64,000 nucleotides of DNA. Source: Acanthamoeba lenticulata. Its lineage: Eukaryota; Discosea; Longamoebia; Acanthamoebidae. Position 1 is the first letter of the stretch, and each line of letters begins with the position of its first letter. The notes under the pieces were generated by a model. It was not told the DNA's origin and made no database searches. It worked only from the letters and a program-made list of their open reading frames with translations. Made by a program: the position numbers and the translations under genes. The stretch covers positions 1 through 64,000 of the forward strand of contig NAVB01000080.1 in assembly GCA_002179805.1 (NCBI GenBank). The letters are read 5' to 3'. Of this stretch, positions 1-11,515 are shown piece by piece.

Positions 1-60
1 GGGTTGACAGAAAAGAGCCACCAACAACATGCGGATAGAGCTCCTTGTCGTCATCGTCGT

Positions 61-1715
61 CTAGTTCTTGCCAAATTCGAGGCGGCGCGGGGTGAGGAAG
101 GCCTTGACGACCTCGTCGGTGACGGCGCGCCGGGCGCGCTGGTGCTCGAGCACGATGGGCGTGAGCACCTGCACGAGCTCGTCCTTGATCTGCCCCGTCA
201 GCATCCGCCCGCTCGAGTATTCCTGCGGGACGCGACAACGTGTGCACACGTCAGCAGCAAAATCAAAAACAAAAACAAAATATTAAATATTAAAAATCAA
301 AACCAAGAAATTGGACACGAACCGCGCGGATGTGAGCGAGCTTGGCGTCGTCGAAGCAGAAGATGGAGAGGTACTGGTAGGGCACGTCGACGTCGCAGTT
401 GCCGCCGAGCCTCCTGTGCTCCTCGATCGAGTCGCGGCCGCCGGAGAAGGCGTACTTGCGCACCTTGGTCCTGATCTCTTCCGGGGCGTCGGTCATGAAG
501 ATGGCCGAGCCCGGCGTGCTGGCGCTCATCTTGGTCCTGGGGCCCTGCAGCGCCGGGAAGAACTTGGAGTGCACCACGGCCGGCTTGGCGAAGCCGAGGC
601 GCGGCGCCACGTCCCGCGTCATCCTGAAAAATGGATCCTGCATTTTTTATTTTTATTTTATAAAATATTAGTAAAAGAATAAAGTATTTGGAAATGTTTT
701 TGAAATAAATTCTAAACAAGACATGAAAAACGGGAGCGGAACCTGGTCGATGGCGCAGGGGATGAGGCAGCGGACGTTGCTCTGGCGGCCAAAGATGTGC
801 GGGAAGGAGCTCGAGAAGGAGGGCGCCGCCTGGATGGCCGGGTACGAGTACTTGCCGATGTTGTCCGAGTCGGTGAACCCGAAGCAGGCCTTGACCTGCG
901 ACGCCGTGATGCACTTCTCGATCTTGACGATGTTCGGGTACATGTGTCTGCGCGGCGTGCCGTACGGTTAGCGCATGTGCGCGTGCGCAGGACACACAAA
1001 GCACGCAACGCACGACACACACACGCGACACACACGCACACACACGTACCCGACGTATTCGAGGTCGGAGAAGATGAAGGTCTTGCGCGGATCAAAGCCC
1101 ACGGCGATGATGTCCTTGGCGTTCTCGTAGGTGAGGCGGTGGGCCTCCTCGAGGGTGAGATCCTTCCACAGGAACTTCTCGTCGTCGGTCATCTGGATCA
1201 CCAGCGGCACGTCGAACGCGTCCTGTAGGTACCTGCATGGCGTGGTGAGACCCCAGAAAAGAAAAAAGAAAAGAAAAAGAATAAAAAGAAAGAGGGCGGC
1301 CTACTTGGTGAACATGAAGGGGATCATGTGTCCCAAATGGAGGGCCTCTGACGACGGGCCACGCCCGGTGTAGAGGTAGAACGGCTGCCCGGCCTCGGCC
1401 ACATCGAGAATCTCATTCAGCGCTCTGAATCATGGTAGTGTTATGTTGTGGCACAACAAAATTCAAAAGCGAGATTAAGTACCGATGCGAGAAGAAGAGG
1501 CCACGACGCAACCACGGGTGGACGGGCTTGCCGGTAATGCGCTCCATGCGCTGGAGGAGAGCCTCATCGATGGGCGTGCAACCGAACTGATCGATGAGCT
1601 TGTTGTAATCGATGCCACCCTCTCCGCTCTCCACGTCCCACGGCGTGATCTTCTGCTCGGCCTCGGGGACCGGGGCCACGTTGGCTGCGTCAGTGCGTTC
1701 CATTGTTCCCTCCAT
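61..1715 (-). CDS. WARS1: Cytosolic tryptophanyl-tRNA synthetase
   Basis: Charges tRNA-Trp with tryptophan in the cytosol. About six exons can be joined through GT-AG introns, for example exon 1 ends at 1483 and exon 2 begins near 1424. The product is about 400 residues, the usual core length for eukaryotic TrpRS. Class I signatures are visible: a HIGH-type element ([10 protein letters not shown]) in exon 2 and a KMSKS-type loop (TKMSAS) near 518-535. The C-terminal helical region ends EFGKN with a stop at 61-63. Two in-frame ATGs, at 1715 and 1703, are possible starts; the first is used here. No transit peptide is seen, so it is the cytosolic type. It is divergent from SMG8 across a 163-nt gap. 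Confidence 0.95.
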
Positions 1716-1878
1716 TTGTTAAATCTGCTCCTGGTGTGATGAAGTGGCGAACAACCAACAACAGCGTTTTTATTTCCTTTTGGCTTTTCCAGAAGGCAAA
1801 ATTGTACAGGAAATTAACCAGAACAAAAGGCAGCAAGAGAAAGAAAAAGAAAAAGAAAAAGGCAAAGATTGTGCGTGA
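1716..1878. promoter_or_regulatory. Shared divergent promoter interval, TrpRS / SMG8
   Basis: This 163-nt, A/T-rich gap separates the divergent ATGs at 1715 (-) and 1879 (+). It has purine-rich (AAAAAG)n-like sequence near 1840-1865. No clear TATA element is visible. Its role as a bidirectional promoter is inferred from position only. Confidence 0.4.
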
Positions 1879-4736
1879 ATGGAGGCCCACACGCTCTACC
1901 CGCGGCCTGACCAGGCGAAGCGGCAGAAGCGGGGCGGCCAGGGTCAGTTGGTCCGGAAGGAACTCAGCAAGGAGACCATCGCCTCCCTGAGATTGGGCAC
2001 CAACCACGTTGTGGTAGTGGGCCTCCTGGGCGGCTCACTGCACGGCAAGGCGCGCCTATTGAGCGTCCTTGCCGACGTGGCCCTGCCTCAGGCACCTCTC
2101 CCCATTTCTTTTTCTATTGTTATTATTTATGTTTTATTTTGTAATCAAATCTAACCTCACTATTGTCCAGGTCTTTGACTTGGCGGACAGCCGTGGCAAT
2201 CAGCACGAAGAGACGGACCACGTTCGTGCTCGCCGCCCAGGTTCTGTGCCAGTTGAGCCCCACGCGGGCGGCTGAACTTGTGTTCGCGCGCGTGTGTGTA
2301 TGTGCAGTGCCGGATCGAGCTGTACCACAGCGCCGAGCAGAACGTGATCTATCTCAACCTGGTCTCCATCCACGATGTCGACGTGTTGGCCGACATGGTC
2401 GACGGCCTCGACGCCAACATGCACGGCTCCGTACGAGCGCCCCATCTCCTGCTCGTCTCACACGTGGCTGACATGCTCCCTACTGTGATGTGATGTGATG
2501 TGATGCCACACAGGACTTTCACCTGCTGCTCGAGAAGAAGGAGTATCACCACATGAAGGCCCTGCTCTTCATGTTCCACGTGTGCCACTTCATGCTGGTG
2601 GTCCACCACGGGATGACCTTCAACCTCAAGTACCTGCGCCTCCTTCGCACGCTCCAGAATGTGAAGCAGGCGATGGGCCCGGCCATGGCGAGCTTCCTGG
2701 AGGGCTGCGCCCACCTGCCGGAGCTCAAGCACGCCACGCCCTACGCGCCCGGCCGCTGCGTCCCGGCCCTCTCCTTTGTGTTCGCCATGGGCGTCGTGCC
2801 GACCTTCTTGCGCACGGAGGACGCGTCCGTGCCGCCACAACAGCAGCAGCAGCAACAGTCAGAGTCCGCAGCCCAGAAGACCGTGGCCGAGAAGATGCGC
2901 TACGCACTCGAAGCGCAGGTGCGCTACATCGTCCGCCGATCGCGCGTGCTGCCCTCCTCCACCGAGTCCCCGTACCGCCGCCACTCACCCTCACGGAATC
3001 TCAAACATGCAGCGTGAATTTACCATTCATTTTTGACGTTGCGGCGCAGGGCGCAGCTGTTCACGCTGGACTCGCACCGGCTCGTGCACCTGGTCCGCGC
3101 GCCCGAGGAGGACCCCTTCGAGCACTTTGACCCGCTGGCGGGCTTCCTCTCCGACGCGTCGGCGGGCCACGCGTCGGCTCCGCAGCTTGACTTTCCGTGG
3201 CTTCAGCAGAACGTCTTCCGTCAAGGCAACCTCTCCCGCCTCCTCTATTGGCTCGCGGGCCATCTGTGGGCTGCTGACGTGTACGCGTGTGATTGGCTGC
3301 GGGACAGACATGCTCAAGCTGCGGGAGCTGCTGCTCGGGCAGGCCAAGGCCCTCAAGGCCCAGGCCGCGGCCAAGCGCATCGAGCTGCCGACGTCGAAGC
3401 AGTTCTACGCGGGCTGCCTCACGCTGCAGCAGGTCTTTCTGGCGACGGCCGTGGCCCACAAGCGCGGCCCGAAGAAGGCGCGCAACCAGCCGGCCGCGGC
3501 CAACAAGGACGCCGTGGCGGCCGCCGTCGACAAGCTCCAGCTCTTCCTCGACCCCGAGTTCAAATTCTCGAAGAGGTTCGTGCAGCCACGACAAATGGGC
3601 GCTGGCTCGCACGGGCATGCCTGACATTCCAGTTGTCTCCGGCCCAACTGCGCAGTCGGTGCATGCAGGCCCTGCCCGCGGCCAAGGAGACCTATCTGCG
3701 GGACCTGCCCCAGTGCTACCCGTCGTCGGTCCACGACAAGCAGTTGGAGAAGGCCCTGCGCTACTTTTACCAGAACGCACGCGGGCCCGCCGTGGAGTCG
3801 TTCGTCGCGCGGCTCAAGGACGATTGCGCCAAGATCTGGGAGGGCGGCCGCCGCCTCTGCGATGCCCTCAGGTACTGCTTTTTTCTTGACTTTATTTTCT
3901 TATTTTTTGCTGACGTCATGCCACGACAGCCTGACGGGGCGGTCCTGCACGTACCGGATTCATGACGTGCCGGCCCCGTCGACGGAGGGGGCGTCTGTGT
4001 CGACGTCGACAGCCGCCGCTGGCGAGGCTCTGCCGCCGCGCGAAGTTGTCGCCAAGAAAAGGGTGATGGCGACGGCCGTCGCGGCGGCGTCGCGACGCGA
4101 GGAGGGTCGGCAGCTGCGGAGCCGTCGCCGCCCGCTCTCGCGCGAGTCGGCACGCCGGCCGGTGCCGGAGGAGGAGGGCGCCGGCGAGGACGAGCGGCCG
4201 CGGGACCGGCGGCGCCGCCGGGACGGCGACGCCAGCGACGACGAGTCGCCGAGCGGCAGCGAAATGCTCAACTCCGAGAGCGACGAAAAGAGCGAAAGCG
4301 AAAGCGAAGACGACCAACATGACGGGGCGAGAGAGGCCTCGTACGACGACCCCGCAGTGGATGACGATGATACGCTCATCGAGCGAGATGATGAAACCGC
4401 GGGTCCGACGGAGCCAGCCGGCTGCGTCCCGCACTCGTCAGCCTACCGCGCTCTCCACGCCTGCAACTGTGGCCGCTCGCGCCAGATCAGGTCTGCCCAC
4501 CGCACACACGCACGACACACGCACGACACACGCACGACACACGCACCGCACACGCGCTCGGCGCTAACATGCCCGCATACAGGGAGGACCCGTTCGACGC
4601 CAAGGCGGCCAACTACGACTTTTTCCGGATGGACTGCTGTCGCGACGCCGTCCTGTTTGACTTCCCGCTCGCCCAGGACGCCACCTACCCGGCCTTCCCG
4701 GCCTGGTGCGCCGCCCGGCGTTCTCCCATCCACCTA

Positions 4737-4815
<79 letters not shown>

Positions 4816-6420
4816 GATGAGGCTGACGCGGGCGGCGGCGACGGGGCCAAAGGTCGTTGTGCCGGCTGGGCCCGGCGTCGCTGTACCGGCGGGAGGTGGG
4901 CCTCCCGTTCGAGGGCTTCCTGCAGGGCTGCCACCACCTGTCCTTCATGAACGTGCCGTGCCACTATTACCCGATCCCCAACACGTCCGCGTCCTCGGCA
5001 CACCCGCAGCAGCAGCAGCAGCAGCAGCCGCAAGCGAACGAGGATCCACGAGGCTCGGCCCGCGGGCAGGGCCGCGGCGCCGCGTCGGCCGCTGTGGGCC
5101 TGCCGGACTCGGCCGCGGGCTTTGCGGCCGTGTTCGCCGGCATCGCCGACGACGTGGGCGCCATCTCGGCCACACTCGCCGCGTCAGGTACGCTGACGTG
5201 GCAATGACCTGCTCTGACGTGGCATGGCCGGCCGGCTGACTCACGCACGCGCGCAGGGCCCAAGGCCGAGACCCACGTTGGCGCCGCGCTGGAGCTGGCG
5301 CTGCTCCACCGCCGCCAGAAGTTCCTGGAGAGCAAGGGCCACGCCCTGCATGTGGCGGCCTCCAACCTGGGCCTCGCCGTCCCGCTTTCCGCCTCGTCCG
5401 CTGCACCCGTGCCGGCGGTCAACGCCTCGAGGTCCGTGTGAGCCTTCATTTTTTTTGCGATATCTTTTTTCTTATTTTGAAATAAACCAAGAAAACTAAT
5501 TGATGGCACTGATGATGTTGGGGTGCGCAGGGCGACGTCGCCGCCGCGCTCGCCCATGCGACGACGCGAGCGTCAGCGGCCGGGGCGGAAGGACGGCGGC
5601 CGCGAGCGCGACGCCTACGACGTCGGTGACTACGACCGCGACCCCGACACCGCCGCGCCGCCGCCCAAGCTCGAGCGGTTGCCTCACCTTGCCTTTCAAA
5701 TTTCTTAATTTTTTTATATTTTTTTTAAAAAATAACCATTTATTTATTGCAGGCCGCAAGCGACGTTCGTGAACGTGCTGCTGGGCTTCGAGTACGAGTG
5801 CGCGGCCGGCCATCGCTTCGTCGCGCTTCCGTCGAAGGCGCACAAGCAGGACCGCAACTACCGCATGAAGAACGTGCGTCGTCGTCGTACCCCAAGTCGT
5901 GGACAGCTTCGTGATGGTGGTGGTTGCCGCGCCTCCTGTTACTAACTGGGCGGCAACGACGCTTTCGCGAGCGCAGAAGGGCGACCAGCGCGTGCGGCTC
6001 AACTCGGACATCCCGCTCTATACGACGTGCACGGGCGCCAGCTGCTGCCAGAAGGCGACGCCCACGCTAGCGCAGCTGCAGCGCGTGTACCTCGTCACGC
6101 CCAACCAGCCCGAGAACGTGCTCCTCCGCCCGCGCGTCCAGTGGTCCGCATCGTCCTCACCCTCGTCGTCCTCGTCGTCTTCATCGTCGTCCTCGGGCAG
6201 CTCGGCCAGCGCGACCAAGCACTGCTTCGAGACGGGGCTCGAGATCGCCCTGCCGCCCAACAGCTTCCTGTGCTTGCGCCTCCCGTATGTCTACACGGTC
6301 GATGCCGAGGGCAAGCGGCCGCTGCTCCAGACGGGCCCCGCCGAGCCCTACCAGTGCTGCCTCCTCCGCGACTTCCTCTACGTGGCCGTGCCCCAGGCCT
6401 ATGCGCAGGCCCTGGAGTGA
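1879..6420 (+). CDS. SMG8: SMG8 nonsense-mediated decay factor
   Basis: SMG8, with SMG9, binds and restrains the SMG1 kinase that phosphorylates UPF1 in nonsense-mediated mRNA decay. The spliced protein starts at the ATG at 1879. Its N-terminal degenerate G-domain-like region includes VVGLLGGSLHGKARLL. A conserved central block (near 2540-2800) contains YLRLLRTLQNVKQAMGPAM. Low-complexity acidic and Ala/Arg-rich inserts fill about 3960-4420. The C-terminal family block spans about 5750-6420, with GFEYECAAGHRF, DIPLYTTC, VYLVTPNQP and LRLPYVY. There are about ten introns; one near 4735-4815 holds a tetranucleotide repeat. Family membership is supported by the order of conserved blocks at both ends. 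No SMG9 gene lies in the window. Confidence 0.85.
4736..4815. repeat. (CGCA)n microsatellite inside an SMG8 intron
   Basis: About 20 near-perfect tandem copies of the tetramer ACGC/CGCA follow CACCT at 4731 and run to about 4815. A shorter CACGA/CGCACACA-rich tract lies in the preceding intron (about 4500-4560). The translated reading (TH-A-R-T-H repeats) is not coding. It falls within an intron flanked by SMG8 exons. Confidence 0.9.
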
Positions 6421-6505
6421 TTTTTCTGAATTTAATTTTAATTTTTGTTTTGTACTGTTTTGTTTTGTATTGTACAAAAAAAAAGAACACAAAAAAGATG
6501 ATCTG
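6421..6505. other. Convergent 3' ends of SMG8 and the zinc-cluster gene
   Basis: Only 85 nt separate the two stop codons. The gap is very A/T-rich (T-runs followed by an A9 run near 6476-6484). Both transcripts must therefore end within this gap or overlap. No canonical AATAAA is seen on the plus strand. Confidence 0.5.
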
Positions 6506-8905
6506 CTAAAGGGAAGGCTGGCTTTGTTGCGGCAAAAACTCTTCGAGCAGCTCTTCGAGACTCGGCTCCCCGACGCCTTGGCTGCTGCTCAGGCTCAGGA
6601 AGGACGACTGCTGCTGGCGTGACTGTTGCTGCTGCTGCTGGCTGCAGCCGACGCCGTTATTCTCAGCGAGTTTGCGCTTCTGCTCCTGCAGGATGGCCCG
6701 GCACTCGTCGTCCTCGAGCAGCTCGGCCAGCGTCACGTTGGAGCTCCACGCGTTCGATGTCGTCGTCGAAGTGGGCGTCAGTGGCATTGAGAGCACGGAC
6801 AAGGGCGTCGAGGAAGAGGAGGCGGCCGCCGCTGCCGCCGCGCCAGCCGTGACGATTTGGTGCTCCGGCGACTCCGCGTCGAACGACGACGACGGCGCCG
6901 ACGACGACAGCGATGGTGACGACGAGTACGAGGACGAGGGCGACGACGGAGCCGGCAGGAAGTAGCCGCGCTGCGATCCGCCCAGAAACGATGACGGCGA
7001 TGGCGAAGACGCTGCCGCCGCCGCTGCTGCAGACATCGACAGGTGATAGCTGTTCGGGAATGAGGCAAAGGTCGTCGTTGTCGACGAGAACGACGCCGAT
7101 GGCGAAGCCATGCCATTCCTCGAATCGCCGTTGCCGCTGCTGCCGTCGCCGCCCAAGAAGGCCGCGCCGGGGCCGGGACCGGCACCGTGGCCCGGAGGGC
7201 CGCCGGTGAACGTGATGGTCGTCGTGACGGTCTTGGTCGTGGTGTAGAGCGAGTTGAAGAAGGACGAGAACTGCGCCTTGAAGCGCTGGAGCTCGCCCGG
7301 GTTGTGCAGCACGTCGCTCACGCTCAGCGGCGGCGCCGGCGCGTCGTCGTCGAGCACAGAGTCGACCGAGACGATGAACCACTTGGGCTGGCGCTGGCTG
7401 TTATAAAAGACCTGCTGGCGGAGGCGCACGGCGATGGCGCGGCGGTCCTTGGTGGCCCAGGTCATGGTCGTGGTGAAGACCTCGCCCGTGGGCGCGGTGG
7501 GCTTGGTGAAGATGCGCGTGAGGATCACGAACAGCATCTCCTTCTCGGTCTTGCACAGCGTGAAGATGGGCTTCCCGACGAGGTCCTCTTGCGAGAAGCC
7601 CGTCAAGGCCAGGCAGGCGGGCGAGGCGTAGACGAACACGGGCGGGTTGACGCAGAACTCCTCCACCGACTTGGGCTCGCCAGCGTAGAACGCCGCAAAC
7701 GCGTCCGTTCTAAGAGGCCAATGTCAGAACATTTCTATCTTTTTTTATGTTTAAAAAAATAATTCAATAATTAAAAAATTGATAAGAATAAATTATTGCG
7801 GTGTAGAATAAAACTATTAAAACAGTAATAAATAAATAAATAAATAGAGTACCGGATGTCGTTGACGACGAAGGGGTCGAGGAGGCCCGAGTACTCGCGA
7901 AGGAAGGGCAAAGTGGCCGTGACGAGGGCCGGGTTGTTGCCGTTCGGGACCTGAATGAGCGACGACGTGCCCGAGGCCGGTGAGGAAGAGCCAGACGAGG
8001 CAGAAGGCGTCCATCCACCACCACTGCCATTACCGCCAGCACCAAACCGTCGCGCGGCGGAGCGACGCTCGAGCCGTCGGTCGAGCTCGCGCCGCAAGTC
8101 GTCGAGGTCGCGGCGGTGCTGGGCTTCGCCGTCCTGGAGGCGCACGCGAAGGTCGAGCATCTCCTCGCGCAGGTCAGCGTTCTCGCGCTTGACCTCGCGC
8201 ACCTGGTCCACGAGCAGCCCCACGAGCGACTTGAGCTGCCGCAGCTGCTCGGCGGTCGCCCGGTCGCCGTTGGCGCCGACCTCCTCGATCACGACGCTGC
8301 TGTTGTTGTTGTTCATGTCGTAGTGGTCGGTGCTGCGCGGCCGCTTCTGTTGGTGGTAGGCCGACGACGCAGACGACGACGACGGGGGCGGGTGGTGTTG
8401 CATCATGTAGTCCAAGAGGGACGGGGAAGATGAAGAAGAAGAAGAAGAAGACGAGGACGGTGCTCCTGCGGGCGTTGGTGCAGGATATGTGCGAAAAGTG
8501 CCCGCCGAGGAAGGCGCCAGCGGGGGCAACCATGGAGAAGAAGAGGACGAGGAAGAAGGGGCGGCTGGTGTGAACGAGGAAGAAGAAGGCGTTGCGCCAA
8601 AGGCCGTGGGGGCGGGTGCGCCTGCCGACCCGGCGAGAGTCGCGTGCCCGCGAGGCTTCGTGGGCGGTGGTGGACAGCACTGGTCCGCCATACCAGCCCC
8701 GATGCAACGACGGCAAGGCTGCTGCCTACGCCGCAATCGCGAGAAGAAACCATTCCAAGTTAATCCCAAAACAATTCATGACAGGTTCTCGAATTAGAAC
8801 CGAATCAGAACATTCACGAGATTGAGGTGGTGCTGCAACGAACCCGTCGCAGGCCGTGTGGGCACGGCGGCACTGTATGCACACTTTCTTCCTAGGGCGG
8901 TGCAT
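6506..8905 (-). CDS. Zn2Cys6 binuclear-cluster / PAS-domain transcription factor
   Basis: Probable sequence-specific nuclear transcription factor. Exon 1 (ATG at 8905) encodes KKVCIQCRRAHTACDG. Splicing from about 8835 to about 8733 joins it to QQPCRRCIGAGMADQC, giving a complete C-X2-C-X6-C-X5-C-X2-C-X8-C zinc cluster. A coiled coil follows (about 8300-8050 in genome terms, with leucine heptads around LKSLVGLLVDQVREVKREN). Next comes a PAS-like domain (from about 7850 into the exon beginning near 7710, FCVNPPVFVYASPACLALTG). The C-terminal tail is Ser/Ala- and Gln-rich and disordered, with a stop at 6506-6508. The layout resembles fungal ERT1/AcuK-type regulators. The open frame continues upstream of 8905 but without an ATG. 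Confidence 0.8.
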
Positions 8906-9255
8906 CAGAGCACACACAACACCGGTGGCGCAGGCTCTCAAGGCAGCGTCTTGGTCGGAATGTCGGAACTGCTTGTGGCCGTTTAGTTTGGTTTTTGCAG
9001 TTTGTGATGCCCCGCGGCTATTGGCTGCAGGTGCTTGCTGCGCACGTGAGGTTGGAGCAATCACCTTGTGTGGAAGAGGTGTTGTTTGTATCAACCCATG
9101 GTTGCTTCTCACGTGTCTCTTCAAGGCACAGCACTGCTTGAAAAGACCCTCGACTCAAGTGCAATAATCAGAATTGCTCTTTTTAAATGTTAAAAAAATG
9201 AATAAATAAATCGCATTTTTTAAACCAAAAAAAATCATTTCTTGTACAAGACGAC
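8906..9255. other. Intergenic interval, zinc-cluster promoter side
   Basis: About 350 nt lie between the zinc-cluster gene's ATG and the stop of the next upstream minus-strand gene. The left half is of mixed composition; 9175-9245 is strongly A/T-rich and is the likely 3' flank of the PAP2 gene. I see no gene or RNA structure here. Confidence 0.4.
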
Positions 9256-11254
9256 TCACGCTCGGTGATGAAGGCCGTCGGCGGAGTCGTGGCCGGCCAC
9301 GAAGTCGTCCTCGTCATCATCGTACTTGTCGTCATCGTCGTCCAAGACGTAGCCGGGATCGTCGTTGATGGAGCCGCCCCACTCGTGCACGCGCGTGCAC
9401 GGGAGGCGAGGCCGGAGCCAGAGCCACACGCGCCGCGCCGCGCGCTTGTAGGGCTTGCACGTGTAGATGCCGCCAAAGTAGAGGCCGAACACGATGAGCG
9501 GGATGGCGAACACCACGTCCGTGAAGTAGTGATACCGCAGGTACAGCGTCGAGAACGTGATCAGCACTGCCGCCACGAGGCAGCTCCACCCTGAGAGCAC
9601 ACGAACGAGACCAAACCACGCGCCCGGGCATCAGTTCGCCGCACACGCACACGCGCGGCCGCACACGCACACGCACACGCGGGGGGGGAGGCACACACCG
9701 TATTTGGGGTAGCCGAGCTTGAGGGCGGCGATGGCGGGCACCCACGTGAGGGCCACATGGCCAGACGGGAACGACCCGTAGGTGCCCTCGTCCGTTTGAG
9801 ACAGCGCATCCCGGATGATGCCGCTGAACCAGAACCCCTCCAGCTCGTTCTTGAACCTGCGCACCATCGCCGCCATTAAAAACGAAACCAAAACCAAAAG
9901 AATAGAAGTATTTTATATAAATGGGATGTACCGGCCACGGAGCTCGACGCGCGGGCTCACGGCCGGGAACGTGAAGCTGACGAGGTAGTTCAGCAGGAAC
10001 GCGCCTGTTCGACGTCACGCCGCTAAGAGTTAACGACAGCTGATGACGATAACGTTGACGAAGTGGAAAAGGAGAAGAGGAGAAACTACCAAGGATGGCG
10101 AGGATGATCATCAGCAGACGACGCCAGACGGCGGCGTCGTGGGTGAACCAGAAGGTCCACTTCCAGAACCGGTAGCGGTAGGTCTTGGCCAGATTCGCGC
10201 CCGCGCCCCTGTTGAAGGAGGGCAGAGATGACCCGTCGACCACGGACTGCTCGCCGCTGTCCTCGCCCACGCCGCTGGACATGTCCTGCATCTCCGTGTA
10301 CTTGTGCGGGTTGTGCGACTCGACGTCCCTGCATTCATCATGAAACATTAATGTTAACAAATTAATAAGCATCCTTATTGCTACATTAATTATTTATATT
10401 GATAATTTAATTTTTAATAATAGTGAAAAGTGTGGGAGACGTACGCTTCGAGGGAGTCAGTGCGGGCGCCAGTGAAGCCGCAGATGAAGTACTCCCAGAG
10501 GCCCACGTAGACGATCAACACGCTGCACCACCCGAAGAAGCTGTACGGTGCCGTCGCCACCAGCAAGAGGCCGCGTCAACAAGTTGTCTTGGCAAAGTCG
10601 GATTTGTGTAGCGAGATGCAGATCAGCAAGAGAGGGTTACCTGGCGTAGTAGATTTGAAGGAGCTCGGTGAGGAAGGGTCCGATAGCGCTCTTGGGGCCG
10701 ATGATGCGGCTGCCGTCGGCCCAGAGCGACAGCTGGCCGTCGGGGAAGAGCCAGCCGAGCATGAAGCGGTCCATGCTGATCAGCTCGTTGTCGTACAGCT
10801 TCGTGTTGGGCTCGCGCGCGATCATCTCGTGCACGGTACCGTGGGTGCCCTCGTAGTAGAAGAGGATGGATAGGGCAAAGGCGCCCATCAGCAGGCCACG
10901 GGCAACGGCGGCGCTCAACGTATCGTTGTAGCCGCGGTAATTGGCCCACCTGATGAAGACGTAGAGGGCGAGAGAAAGAAGGCCCCACAAAACGGTGACA
11001 ACAATACTGTGCACGAAGCCGCCCAGGATGAGAAAGGTAAAGCCCATGAGCTGCATCACAGCCAGCATGAAGATGACGCGGCGATCGGGAAATCGCTCGG
11101 CATAGCAGCTCTTGCGATTGCGCTTTCCCGAAGCAGCGCCATTAGATGCAGCGGCCACAGTGCTTTCCGCCGATGGTTGGTGTTCCATGCCGTCAAGATT
11201 TATGTCTTCGACCGATAGAACCTCATCGAAACTCGCCGTGTGCAAGCCATCCAT
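9256..11254 (-). CDS. PAP2-superfamily multi-pass membrane phosphatase/transferase
   Basis: Likely lipid phosphate phosphatase or phospholipid-head-group transferase (the inositol-phosphorylceramide-synthase class is possible) in an internal membrane. About six exons encode several hydrophobic helices (for example AVMQLMGFTFLILGGFV). The PAP2 signatures are GSFPSGHVA (C2) and YLRYHYFTDVV (C3, with the H-x3-D arrangement). The carboxyl tail is acidic (DDDDDKYDDDEDD) and cytosolic by inference. I use the ATG at 11254 (MDGLHTASF); the open frame runs further up, including an ATG at 11380, but looks Arg/Pro-rich and non-native. The 5' end is therefore uncertain. SMU1 ends only about 260 nt upstream. 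Confidence 0.75.
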
Positions 11255-11515
11255 ATTGCAGGAATCAATCGAGTTGACCTCGATTTCCTTTACAATTGGA
11301 GGAAATGATTTCGTCCACACCTGGGAATGCGGGCGGCGTGGAGGCGATGGCGCGAGGCGCGACAATGAGCTTCTTCGCATCCAAGAACTCCCGCGCTTCT
11401 GCTCGGGTCTTTTCGTGAGCCCGCACCTCCTGGATTGGCGGGAAAAATCTCCATAAATTGTGCGATGGGCTCGTTGATCTTTTTCAACCGACAAGAAACG
11501 CCGACACCTTTCGCT

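Noticed and set aside
4736..4815. CGCA tandem repeat considered as a telomere-like or protein-coding repeat
   Set aside because: It is a simple microsatellite inside an intron, flanked by SMG8 exons; the unit does not resemble a telomeric repeat.
11290..11494. Minus-strand open frames beginning at 11494 and 11487 as the PAP2 start
   Set aside because: Both begin with TTG rather than ATG and read as Arg/Pro-rich sequence unlike the rest of the protein.
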